From positions 1 to 64,000 of the forward strand of contig NZ_BOOW01000001.1 in assembly GCF_016863435.1 (NCBI RefSeq): a stretch of DNA of 64,000 bases, in the 5' to 3' direction. The DNA is from Sinosporangium siamense (GTDB lineage Bacteria; Actinomycetota; Actinomycetes; Streptosporangiales; Streptosporangiaceae). Below, piece after piece: positions 27,880-35,007 of this stretch. Position numbers and translations under genes: made by a program. The stretch's first letter is position 1, and every line of letters starts with the position of its first letter. The notes beneath the pieces are model-generated. The model did no database searches. It saw nothing but the letters and a program-made list of their open reading frames with translations, and was not told the origin of the DNA.

Positions 27880-28725
27880 GTGATGCTGCGCACATCGGCG
27901 TCGCGCGTTCTCGACGACAGCGATCGCGAAGAGGTGCTGGCAATCCTCGACGCTGATCCCGTCGCCAACGTCTTCGTCGCGTCCAGGGTTCGGGCGGTCG
28001 GCCTAAGCCCGGGAAGGCTCGGCGGCCAGATGTGGGGTTTCGGTCCGCGCGGTGCCCTCACCTCCCTGTGCTATGCCGGTGCCAACCTGGTCCCGGTCAA
28101 CGCCGGCCCCGAGGCCGTCAACGCCTTCAGCGAGCGTGCGCGGCGGCAGGGCAGACGATGCTCGTCCATCGTCGGCCCCGCCGCCGCCGTGGCGCGCATG
28201 TGGGAGCGCCTTGAGCCCTACTGGGGGGCGGCCCGCGCCACCCGCTGGGCGCAACCGGTCATGGTCACCCGGGAGAAGTCCGAGCTCCCGGCCGATCCGC
28301 TCGTGCGGCGCGTGCGGCCCGAGGAGTTCCCCGTCCTGCTACCGGCCTGCGTCGCGATGTTCACCGAGGAGGTCGGCATATCCCCCGACACCGGTGACGG
28401 CGGCGCCCTCTATCGCACCCGCGTGGCCGAGCTCATCCGCATCGGCCGCTCCTACGCCCGCATCGACGACGGCACGGTGGTCTTCAAGGCCGAGATCGGC
28501 GCCGTCACCCCGCAGGCATGCCAGATCCAAGGCGTCTGGGTGCACCCCGACCTTCGCGGCCGCGGCCACGCCGCCGCCGGCATGGCCGCCGTCGTCGAAC
28601 AGGCCCTCGCCTGCTTCGCCCCGATCGTCACCCTCTACGTCAACGATTACAACGCTCCCGCCCGCGCCGTTTACCAGAAGGTCGGCTTCACCGAGGTCGA
28701 CACTTTCATGTCGGTACTTTTCTGA
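27880..28725 (+). CDS. GNAT protein with DUF4081 N-terminal domain
   Basis: A 281-residue protein with an N-terminal DUF4081-like half and a C-terminal GNAT acetyltransferase fold (about 140-280; acetyl-CoA loop VHPDLRGRGHAAAGM). Orthologues (Rv2867c type) sit beside ispG in mycobacteria, so the locus is ancestral although a hydrolase gene has entered between. The GTG at 27880 and the ATG at 27883 are equivalent starts. The acceptor is unknown. Confidence 0.88.
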   Translation: MMLRTSASRVLDDSDREEVLAILDADPVANVFVASRVRAVGLSPGRLGGQMWGFGPRGALTSLCYAGANLVPVNAGPEAVNAFSERARRQGRRCSSIVGPAAAVARMWERLEPYWGAARATRWAQPVMVTREKSELPADPLVRRVRPEEFPVLLPACVAMFTEEVGISPDTGDGGALYRTRVAELIRIGRSYARIDDGTVVFKAEIGAVTPQACQIQGVWVHPDLRGRGHAAAGMAAVVEQALACFAPIVTLYVNDYNAPARAVYQKVGFTEVDTFMSVLF

Positions 28726-28753
28726 CCCGCCCCCAAACCCCCAGGGAACGATC

Positions 28754-28891
28754 CCGCGGCAGACCCGCCACCTGATCTTCGGCAGGTCGGCCACGCAACC
28801 TTCGGCAGATCGGGCACGTGATCTTCGGCAGATCGGTCATGCAACTTTCGGCAGATCGGGCACGAGTTGCTCGGCAGATCAGTTACGAGCG
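28754..28891. repeat. Six 23-base tandem repeats (TCGGCAGATCGG core)
   Basis: Six head-to-tail 23-base units start at 28754, 28777, 28800, 28823, 28846 and 28869. The core is CTTCGGCAGATCGGnCACG. The last five bases alternate between units (ending GCAAC or (C/G)TGAT) over the first four, giving a 46-base higher-order period. 23 is not a multiple of 3, so it is not coding. It lies between the convergent GNAT and DUF3037 genes. Confidence 0.85.
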
Positions 28892-29010
28892 CGGGGGGAG
28901 TGGTCTTGTCGTGCGGGAGTGAGGGGTTGAGTTTTGGGCCTCGGTTGAAGGTGTTGCCGGTGGAGGCGTTGTGGACTCTTGGGGCGGAGCCGACCTAGGG
29001 GCGGGGCTGC

Positions 29011-29391
29011 CTAGAGTGGGGCCACGAGGAGGGTGAAGAGGCGGTTGAGTTCGCCGGCGGGGTCGGTGGTGAGGCCGGGGTGGACCGGGCCGGTTTGCAC
29101 GATGGTGCTGCGGGGGGCGGTGAGCCAGCGGAAGCGGCTGCCGGGGGACTGGCCGGCGACGGGGCCGGTGGTGCCGGCGCAGGCGAGCTCGTAGGCGGAG
29201 AGGGCCTCGCTCAGGCCGGTGAGGTCGGCGTGGGGATCGAGGGCGTGCACGCGTGGGGCGTCGAGGGTGACCTTGGCGCACAGGAAGTCGCGGGGCTGGC
29301 AGTAGACGATCACGCCGGCGTTGATGAGCTCGCCGCGCTCCACCCGCGGAACGACGCGGATGACGGCGTACTCGTAGGCGACTCGGGTCAA
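29011..29391 (-). CDS. DUF3037 protein, partner of HipA-like kinase
   Basis: A 126-residue DUF3037 protein (TRVAYEYAVIRVVPRVERGE at the start, then GVIVYCQPRDFL). The function of the family is unknown. The TTG at 29391 overlaps the stop of the upstream kinase gene (TTGA), and this start matches where the family begins; the longer frame upstream is antisense-like arginine-rich sequence. The tight overlap indicates coupled synthesis with the kinase, an arrangement recurring in bacteria. No membrane segment or signal is seen. Confidence 0.82.
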   Translation of the reverse strand: MTRVAYEYAVIRVVPRVERGELINAGVIVYCQPRDFLCAKVTLDAPRVHALDPHADLTGLSEALSAYELACAGTTGPVAGQSPGSRFRWLTAPRSTIVQTGPVHPGLTTDPAGELNRLFTLLVAPL

Positions 29392-30209
29392 CGCCCTTCC
29401 TTCCAGAAAGCGCCGACGGATCGGTGGCCGTCGTCTGTCGTGCTGCCGTCGCCCGCCGTCCCGGGGACGGGCAGCCAGGTGCGCGGGCCGCGCACCCTGG
29501 CCAGCAGATGATCGACATAAGCTTGGCGCAGATCGGCGGGGCTGTCGAAACCGGGCACGTCGGCCAGCCACGCGTCGGGCACCCGGCCGGTGGCGGCCTC
29601 CAGCATGTCGCGGTCGACCGCGGCCGAAAGCGCGGCGTCGGCCTCGGCGAGGCGGGTGGCGTAGGGCGCGAGCACGTGGTCGGCCCCGCCGCCGAAGGGC
29701 CGCAGCGGGTCGGCGGTGCGCCAGTTGTAGTGGAACCACAGGGCGGCCCCGTGGTCGATGAGCCAGGTGTCGCCGTGCCAGGTGAGCAGATTGGGGTTGC
29801 GCCAGCTCCGGTCGATGTTGTGGATCAGCGCGTCGAACCAGAACACGCGGGAGGCGAAGTCGCGGTCGGGCTTCCAGACGGCGGCCTCGAAGCCGAGCGC
29901 GCCGGGCAGGAAGTCGACGGCGAGGTTGTCGCCGACGCTGGCCCGCAGCAGGTCTTGGATCTCCTCGTCGGGCTCCCGGTCGGCGAACTGCGCGTCCAGA
30001 TCGATGATCTTAAGTTCGGGGGTGCGGAAGCCGAGGGCCCTCGCCAGCTCGGCACAGATGATCTCGGCGACGAGCACGGGCCTCCCCTGCCCGGCCCCCC
30101 GGAACTTCACCACATAGGTGCCGAGGTCGTCGGCCTCCATCACGCCGGGCAACGAGCCGCCCTCACGAAGCGGCGTCACATATCTGGTCGCCGTGATCTG
30201 ATCCAACAC
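29388..30209 (-). CDS. HipA-like kinase
   Basis: A 273-residue HipA-family kinase without the HipB-type HTH partner. Kinase features are a Gly-rich N-lobe (LREGGSLPGVMEADDLG), VVKFRGAG with the ATP-binding lysine, the catalytic loop HNIDRSWRNPNLL, and a DFG-like DHG in LIDHGAALW. HipA toxins phosphorylate tRNA synthetases; the target here is unknown. I placed the start at the GTG at 30209, from which homology begins (DQITATRYVTPL); a TTG at 30206 is equally possible. It is followed, with overlap, by the DUF3037 gene. Confidence 0.82.
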   Translation of the reverse strand: MLDQITATRYVTPLREGGSLPGVMEADDLGTYVVKFRGAGQGRPVLVAEIICAELARALGFRTPELKIIDLDAQFADREPDEEIQDLLRASVGDNLAVDFLPGALGFEAAVWKPDRDFASRVFWFDALIHNIDRSWRNPNLLTWHGDTWLIDHGAALWFHYNWRTADPLRPFGGGADHVLAPYATRLAEADAALSAAVDRDMLEAATGRVPDAWLADVPGFDSPADLRQAYVDHLLARVRGPRTWLPVPGTAGDGSTTDDGHRSVGAFWKEGR

Positions 30210-30313
30210 GCAACGCAGGCTATCTGCTCCGGACCGATGAACGCCCCCGCATTTCCGGCGGCTACTCTTGGGCGGCGTTCCTGGCAATGCTTGTCCCACC
30301 TGGCGGTCGCCGT

Positions 30314-30345
30314 CTCAATTCCCAATTGAGGAGCTGTCCCAATTG
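30314..30345. promoter_or_regulatory. Inverted and direct repeats of CCCAATTG
   Basis: CTCAATT-CCC-AATTGAG (30314-30330) is a perfect inverted repeat. CCCAATTG occurs at 30321-30328 and again at 30338-30345, 17 bases apart. The cluster lies about 105 bases upstream of the HipA-like kinase start and may be an operator. Confidence 0.5.
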
Positions 30346-30427
30346 CGGAGAGGTCGTGCTACTTCCCAGCGCACCCGCCGATGAGGTGTTGCGGGTGCTC
30401 GACGCCTACACGGCGTTCTTGCCCTGA
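30326..30427 (+). CDS. Possible small Cys-pair protein or gene remnant
   Basis: A 33-residue frame from a TTG at 30326 with RSCPNCGEVVLL followed by PADEVLRVLDAYTAFLP. It reads like half of a zinc ribbon plus an amphipathic helix. It overlaps the 3' end of the convergent MMPL gene by 22 bases. No Shine-Dalgarno is evident. It could be a real micro-protein, the tail of a lost gene, or chance. Confidence 0.25.
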   Translation: MRSCPNCGEVVLLPSAPADEVLRVLDAYTAFLP

Positions 30428-32667
30428 CCGCCCGCCCCGACGAGTTCCCTGCCGTCTCCGTGGCCCTCCGGCTCGTCGTCGCCGTGCTCGGCGATGGAGA
30501 GCGGCGGAAGTATCCGGTCCAGCCACTTCGGGCACCACCAGTTCCAGCGTCCGAGCAGCACCATCGTGGACGGCACCAGGAAGCCGCGGATGATGGTGGC
30601 GTCCACCGCGATGGCCACCGCCAGACCGACGCCGAAGACCTTGACGAGCGGATCCGGATAGGCGATGAAGGCAACGAACACCGCGACCATGATGAGCGCG
30701 GCGGAGGTGATGACGCGCCCGGTGGAGCCGAGCCCCTCGGCCACGGCCTGCCGGTTGTCGCCTGTCCGGAGGTAGGCCTGCCGCACGGCGGTCAGCAGGA
30801 AGACCTCGTAGTCCATCGACAGCCCGAACAACACCGCGAACAGCATCAGCGGCACATAGCTATCGATGGGCACCGAGAAGAAGTAGAGGTTCACGAACCC
30901 CGCGTTGACGCTCGCCGGGGCGTCCATGCCGACCAGGCCGCTGCCGAGGCCGAAGGAGAAGACCAGGGCCAGGGCGCCGAAGGCCGCCCCGAGCGAGACG
31001 AGGTTCATCAGCGCCGCCTTGACGGCCACGAGCGGCGCGCGGAAGGCGAGCAGCAGCAGCAACGCGCTGAGCACCACCACCACGCCGATCACGAGCGGCG
31101 TGCGTTCGGCGATGCGCTCCGAGGCGTCGGCCATGCCGGCGACCTCGCCGCCCACGTGCACGTTGGCCCCCGGCACGTCGATGCCGCGTACGGCACGGAC
31201 CACGTCGAGCGCCTTCGGATCGCTCGGCGAGTAGTCGGAGACGGCGTGGATCATCACCGATCTGCCGTTCTCGTTGATCAGGGGCTCGGCGACGTGGGCG
31301 ATGCCCTCGGTGTGTTCGACGCGCTGGGCCAGCACCTGGGCGATCGCGGGCGGCGGGTCTGAGTCCTCGATCTTCTGGTCGAGCTCGGCGATCACGATCA
31401 GCGGTCCGTTGATGCCCGGCCCGAAGCCGATGGCCATCAGCTCGTATGAGCGTCGCGCGTCCGAGTCGGCTTCGCCGTACCCGTCGTCGAGGGCGCCGAG
31501 CTTCAGCCCGAGCGCGGGCGCGGCGAGCGCGGCCAGGATGGCTACGCTTCCGATCAGGACGGTCCACGGCCGCTTCGCCACCCACAGGCCGAGGCGGGCC
31601 CAGCCCGAGGCGGGGGTGTGCGCGCCGCGGGCCTTCCTGCCGATGAACGGCAGGCGCAGCGCGTTGACCCGGTGCCCGAGCAGCCCGAGCAGGGCGGGGA
31701 CAAGCGTGATCGAGGTGAGCACCGCGCAGACGACGGAAATGCCGGTGATCCACCCGAGGGTGCGCATCAGCGGGAAACCCGCGAGCAGCAGCGCGCTGAG
31801 CGCGATGATGACGGTGCCGCCCGCGAACACCACCGCGCCGCCGGAGCCGGTCACCGTCGTGCGCACCGCCTCGTGCACAGGCACCCCGGCGGCGAGCAGC
31901 CGTCTATAGCGCGACAGCAGGAAGAGCGCGTAGTCGATGCCGACGCCGAGGCCGATCATCGTCGCCATGACGGGCGCCTGCTTCGGCACGTCGACCAGGT
32001 GACCGAGCAGGCCGATCACGCCGAGGCCCACGCCGATGCTGATCAGCGCGGCGAAGATCGGGATGAGCGCGGCGACCACGGTGCCGAACGCGAACAGCAG
32101 CACCAGCATGGCGCAGATCACGCCGATGATCTCGCTGGGGCCGGTCTTGATCTCCTTGTCCGCCGGGGTCGAGGAGTCGGCGGGCACGACCTCGACGCCG
32201 GCGGCGCGGACGGGTCCGGCGGCGTCGGTCAGGCGTTTGGTGTTCTCTGTGAGTTTGGCGGGGTCGTGGCCCTCCATCCGCACGGTGATCACACCGATGC
32301 GGAGGTTCGCCGCGATGCCTCCCATGCGGAACGGCGTCTGCGCCTCCACCACGTGCGGCACGCGGCGGAGGTCGGTCAGGGTCTTCTCGATTGCGCTTTT
32401 GTTCGGCTCATCGGTCAGCGGGCCGTCTTTGTCGTACAACACAAGTTGCACCGTGCCGCCGGGGTCCATTCCGGGGCCGAAACCTTCGCGCATCAGTTCG
32501 TGGGCCCGCTGGGCGTCAGTGCCGGGGATGCTCACGTCGTTGCTCGTCGGGCGGCCGAGGACGACCGTGCCCGCCGTCAGCGCGGCGGCGGCTAACATCC
32601 ACAGCGCCAGCACGATCACTCCGTGTCGTGCGCACCACCCGCCTAGTCTGCCCAGCAAGGTAGCCAT
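30406..32667 (-). CDS. MMPL-family RND transporter
   Basis: A 753-residue membrane protein with two MMPL domains, about 12 transmembrane helices and two large extracellular loops. Each half carries the family motif (GLGVGIDYALFLLSRYR and GLSMDYEVFLLTAVR). Mycobacterial relatives export lipids or siderophores using the proton gradient; here the cargo is unknown. The ATG at 32667 has GGAG 8 bases upstream. It is divergent from a TetR gene, and repeats with AGAAC/GTTCT arms lie in the gap, so it is probably under TetR repression. Confidence 0.92.
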   Translation of the reverse strand: MATLLGRLGGWCARHGVIVLALWMLAAAALTAGTVVLGRPTSNDVSIPGTDAQRAHELMREGFGPGMDPGGTVQLVLYDKDGPLTDEPNKSAIEKTLTDLRRVPHVVEAQTPFRMGGIAANLRIGVITVRMEGHDPAKLTENTKRLTDAAGPVRAAGVEVVPADSSTPADKEIKTGPSEIIGVICAMLVLLFAFGTVVAALIPIFAALISIGVGLGVIGLLGHLVDVPKQAPVMATMIGLGVGIDYALFLLSRYRRLLAAGVPVHEAVRTTVTGSGGAVVFAGGTVIIALSALLLAGFPLMRTLGWITGISVVCAVLTSITLVPALLGLLGHRVNALRLPFIGRKARGAHTPASGWARLGLWVAKRPWTVLIGSVAILAALAAPALGLKLGALDDGYGEADSDARRSYELMAIGFGPGINGPLIVIAELDQKIEDSDPPPAIAQVLAQRVEHTEGIAHVAEPLINENGRSVMIHAVSDYSPSDPKALDVVRAVRGIDVPGANVHVGGEVAGMADASERIAERTPLVIGVVVVLSALLLLLAFRAPLVAVKAALMNLVSLGAAFGALALVFSFGLGSGLVGMDAPASVNAGFVNLYFFSVPIDSYVPLMLFAVLFGLSMDYEVFLLTAVRQAYLRTGDNRQAVAEGLGSTGRVITSAALIMVAVFVAFIAYPDPLVKVFGVGLAVAIAVDATIIRGFLVPSTMVLLGRWNWWCPKWLDRILPPLSIAEHGDDEPEGHGDGRELVGAGGQGKNAV

Positions 32668-32691
32668 GTGAGGACTCCACACTCCACGAAG

Positions 32692-32723
32692 AGAACGCCC
32701 GTTCTGTACGACCGTGCAGAACG
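32692..32723. promoter_or_regulatory. Overlapping AGAAC/GTTCT operators
   Basis: AGAAC-GCCC-GTTCT (32692-32705) is a perfect inverted repeat. CGTTCTGTAC (32700-32709) pairs with GTGCAGAACG (32714-32723) with one mismatch around a GACC centre. The two palindromes share an arm. They lie in the divergent gap between the MMPL and TetR genes. Confidence 0.65.
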
Positions 32724-32781
32724 TATGCTCGCAGAGTAGGCGGCGACGAATCCGGAAATCTCCCCTAAAACAGGAAATGAG

Positions 32782-33381
32782 ATGATGGCCACAACCGAGT
32801 TGGGCAAGTCCGCGGTCGGCAATCCTGCCCTCGGTGATACGGGGCCGGGCAATGACACCCGTAGCCGGATCCTCGCCGCAGCCCGAGCCCTTTTTGCCGA
32901 ACGGGGTTATGCCGGCACGTCACTCGCCGACATCGGTGCCGCAGTCGGCCTCACCAAGACCGCGGTCGCCTACCATTTCCACCCCAAGGACCGCCTGGCC
33001 GCCGAGATCATCGCCCCTGCCGCCGAGGACCTGCTTGTGCTGCTCGGCACCGACTTCGGCGGCGACCGCGACGCCTTCCTGGAGGCGTACGTCGCGTTCG
33101 TCGTGCGCCATCGTGCCGTCATGCGTCTGATGATCGACGACGTGAGCGGCGCCGACGACGCCTCGCCCGGCACCCTCGGCGAGGCGATCCGCACCTTCGG
33201 CGATGAGATCTTCAACCGCCTCGCCGGCCCGGATCCATCACCCGCCGGCCGCACCCTCACCTGGGCGGTGCTCGGCGCCGTGCAACTGGCGGTCGTCAAG
33301 ACCATGGACCGGCCCGAGGAGGAGGTGCGCACGATCCTGCGCGCGGCCACCGCCGCGATGGTGGGCGCCGCCGTCCGCTGA
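32782..33381 (+). CDS. TetR-family regulator of the MMPL gene
   Basis: A 199-residue TetR regulator with HTH at about residues 25-72 (TSLADIGAAVGLTKTAVAYHFHPKD). The ATG at 32782 has AGGA 7-8 bases upstream; a second ATG follows directly. It is divergent from the MMPL transporter and is the obvious candidate to bind the AGAAC/GTTCT palindromes between them. A 10-base-pair hairpin ends the gene. The ligand is unknown. Confidence 0.9.
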   Translation: MMATTELGKSAVGNPALGDTGPGNDTRSRILAAARALFAERGYAGTSLADIGAAVGLTKTAVAYHFHPKDRLAAEIIAPAAEDLLVLLGTDFGGDRDAFLEAYVAFVVRHRAVMRLMIDDVSGADDASPGTLGEAIRTFGDEIFNRLAGPDPSPAGRTLTWAVLGAVQLAVVKTMDRPEEEVRTILRAATAAMVGAAVR

Positions 33382-33382
33382 A

Positions 33383-33407
33383 CCCCCGGCCCGCGAAGGG
33401 CCGGGGG
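33383..33407 (+). terminator. GC-rich hairpin after tetR
   Basis: A 10-base-pair stem CCCCCGGCCC/GGGCCGGGGG with a 5-base loop directly follows the TetR stop. There is no T tract, as is common for actinomycete terminators. Confidence 0.65.
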
Positions 33408-33428
33408 CTCCCCGCCGAGCGCCGGCCA

Positions 33429-33552
33429 CCAGGTCACCGGGAGTTCCCGCACGCCGTGGACCATGGTGTCGGTTGCGCAGGGGCACCTTGCCGGGCGGTA
33501 CGGCGAGCCGCAGCGCCGGGAACCTCGCGAAGAGCGCGGCGAGGGCTGTCGT
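33429..33552 (-). pseudogene. Cytochrome P450 C-terminal remnant, frameshifted
   Basis: On the minus strand one frame reads ALFARFPALRLAVPPGKVP (33534-33478), the end of a P450 after the heme loop. After a frame change near 33473 it continues TMVHGVRELPVTW (to 33429), the usual P450 C-terminal strand. The heme-binding FxxGxxxCxG loop that should precede it is unrecognisable, and no P450 body lies upstream. This is a decayed fragment. Confidence 0.7.
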
Positions 33553-33755
33553 CTTACATAAGACGTGGGCGGGGCCTGGGCTGTCGTGCGGGATCGGTTC
33601 ACCGTCACTCAGGGACATGCTGGGAAAAGTGCAGGAATCGTGGGATATGAGATGACGTCGAATTAAGCCATACGCAGATGACGGAAGATATGTGACCTTT
33701 GGGAACTTTCGTGATGTCTGCCGGGTATGCCACTGGACATGAACTTTCTCGGCAG

Positions 33756-33890
33756 CGCACAACGCAGTCACAAAAAGCGCAATCAACGACAAGGCGGTCA
33801 AATGCCGCACTGTCATATACCGCGCGGTCGCACACAGAGCCATCCCATGCAGCGCCATCCCCTACAAAGCAGTCACACACCGCACCATCA
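33756..33890. repeat. Nine degenerate 15-base units
   Basis: A 15-base periodicity. On the plus strand, nine consecutive pentads each end in Ser (RTTQS, QKAQS, TTRRS, NAALS and so on to HTAPS). On the minus strand the same DNA reads as pentads around an Asp (AVCDC, SVCDR, AVYDS, AAFDR). It lies upstream of the NlpC/P60 start chosen here and so is probably non-coding, but an in-frame upstream start exists. Confidence 0.6.
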
Positions 33891-33920
33891 CCTCCTGGGG
33901 GAAATCGCTGGGAGGCCGGC

Positions 33921-34658
33921 ATGACAGCCGTCATGATGCTCGTCCTGCCGGTGAGCGGCATGCTCGCGGGTGTGGCGCACGGTCAGGCGGCCGGTGGGGG
34001 TGTCGCGGCGGAGCCCTCGGCCCAGGTCGTCGCCTTCGCCTACGCCCAGCTCGGCAAGCCGTACCGCTGGGGCGGCACCGGTCCGTCGGCCTTCGACTGC
34101 TCGGGGTTGACGATGCGGGCCCACCAGGCCGCCGGGGTCGCCATTCCGCGGGTCACCTATCTGCAGTGGCGCGCCGGCAGCCGTGTGCACGCCGGTGAGG
34201 AACAGCCGGGCGATCTGGTCTTCTTCCGCTGGCAGCCGCGCGGCCCCTCACACGTCGGCATCGTCGTCGGCAACGGTGAGATGATCAACGCCCCGCGCCC
34301 CGGAGCGGTGGTGCGTGTCGCTTCATACATGCGGCGCAAGGACATCGTGGGGTTCATGCGGTTCGCCTGGGGCGGTGAGCCGCCCGCGGCACCCGCGCCC
34401 GTGTCCGCACCCGCACCTGCACCTGCACCTGCACCCGAGCCTGCGCCCTCGCCGCGTCCGGCCGTCCACGACCGGCCCGCCGGCGAGGGGCGGTCCCGCT
34501 CTCGGCCGCCGGAGCGGCCCAGAGACTACGGCTGGCCGCGATATCCCGATTGGGCGGGTCCCCGAGGCGACAGCTGGGATAGGGAGATTGCCACGGCTTA
34601 CAAGGAGTTCGACGCGTGGGGAAGGAAGGAGGGCTTGTCCTTCCCGCGTTGGGACTGA
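33921..34658 (+). CDS. Secreted NlpC/P60 peptidoglycan hydrolase
   Basis: A 245-residue cell-wall endopeptidase. After a signal peptide (1-20, ending GVAHG) comes an NlpC/P60 domain with C60 (FDCSGL), H111 (SHVGIVVG) and N123 (MINAPRPG), a Cys-His-polar triad. The C-terminal part is a Pro/Ala repeat (about 138-160) then Arg/Pro-rich, like a wall-spanning tail. Such enzymes cut D-Glu-DAP bonds in peptide stems. The ATG at 33921 has GGGAGG 5 bases upstream; the longer frame upstream lacks conserved sequence. Confidence 0.88.
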   Translation: MTAVMMLVLPVSGMLAGVAHGQAAGGGVAAEPSAQVVAFAYAQLGKPYRWGGTGPSAFDCSGLTMRAHQAAGVAIPRVTYLQWRAGSRVHAGEEQPGDLVFFRWQPRGPSHVGIVVGNGEMINAPRPGAVVRVASYMRRKDIVGFMRFAWGGEPPAAPAPVSAPAPAPAPAPEPAPSPRPAVHDRPAGEGRSRSRPPERPRDYGWPRYPDWAGPRGDSWDREIATAYKEFDAWGRKEGLSFPRWD

Positions 34659-34861
34659 CAAATGGGGACAAAAGGGGATAAGGGGAATGGGGGGCGTGTT
34701 CTACTGTGCGGGGTCAAGGAAACTCTCACCTCCGCGTCGGCGGACAGGACGGCCATGCCGTTCGTTGGACACGACATGGACGCCATGAGGATTCACCTGA
34801 ACTCCATCATCGCCACCGATTTATCGCCGCAAAATCGGAACGATCCAGCCCGGCCATCCGG

Positions 34862-34874
34862 TTATCTCAGATAA
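34862..34874. promoter_or_regulatory. 13-base palindrome before a short ORF
   Basis: TTATCT-C-AGATAA is a perfect palindrome directly abutting the AAGGAG Shine-Dalgarno of the short ORF at 34885. It may be an operator or a small RNA hairpin that hides the ribosome site. Confidence 0.45.
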
Positions 34875-34884
34875 AGGAGCCGGT

Positions 34885-35007
34885 ATGGATCTCGAACACA
34901 CGCCCTCGCCGGCGGGACGGCACACCAGCCCCCGCGGCCGTCGCGCATGGGAGCGCACCCCCGTGCCACGGATGCCCGGTGCGCCGGGAGCGGGAGGCAG
35001 GGGGTGA
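34885..35007 (+). pseudogene. Short ORF, possible remnant of an acyl-CoA dehydrogenase partner
   Basis: A 40-codon frame begins MDLEHTP, like many acyl-CoA dehydrogenases, after a strong AAAGGAG 5 bases upstream. It then becomes Arg/Pro-rich, and its stop overlaps the GTG of the next gene (GTGA). Two-gene dehydrogenase pairs in actinomycetes have exactly this overlap, so the ORF may be what remains after most of the first gene was deleted. The alternative is a small leader ORF. Confidence 0.4.

Noticed and set aside
28754-28891. CRISPR array
   Set aside because: Units are contiguous 23-mers without spacers, and no cas gene is present.
34662-34874. 70-codon ORF after the NlpC/P60 gene
   Set aside because: No Shine-Dalgarno, no recognisable features, and it runs through the palindrome before the next gene.
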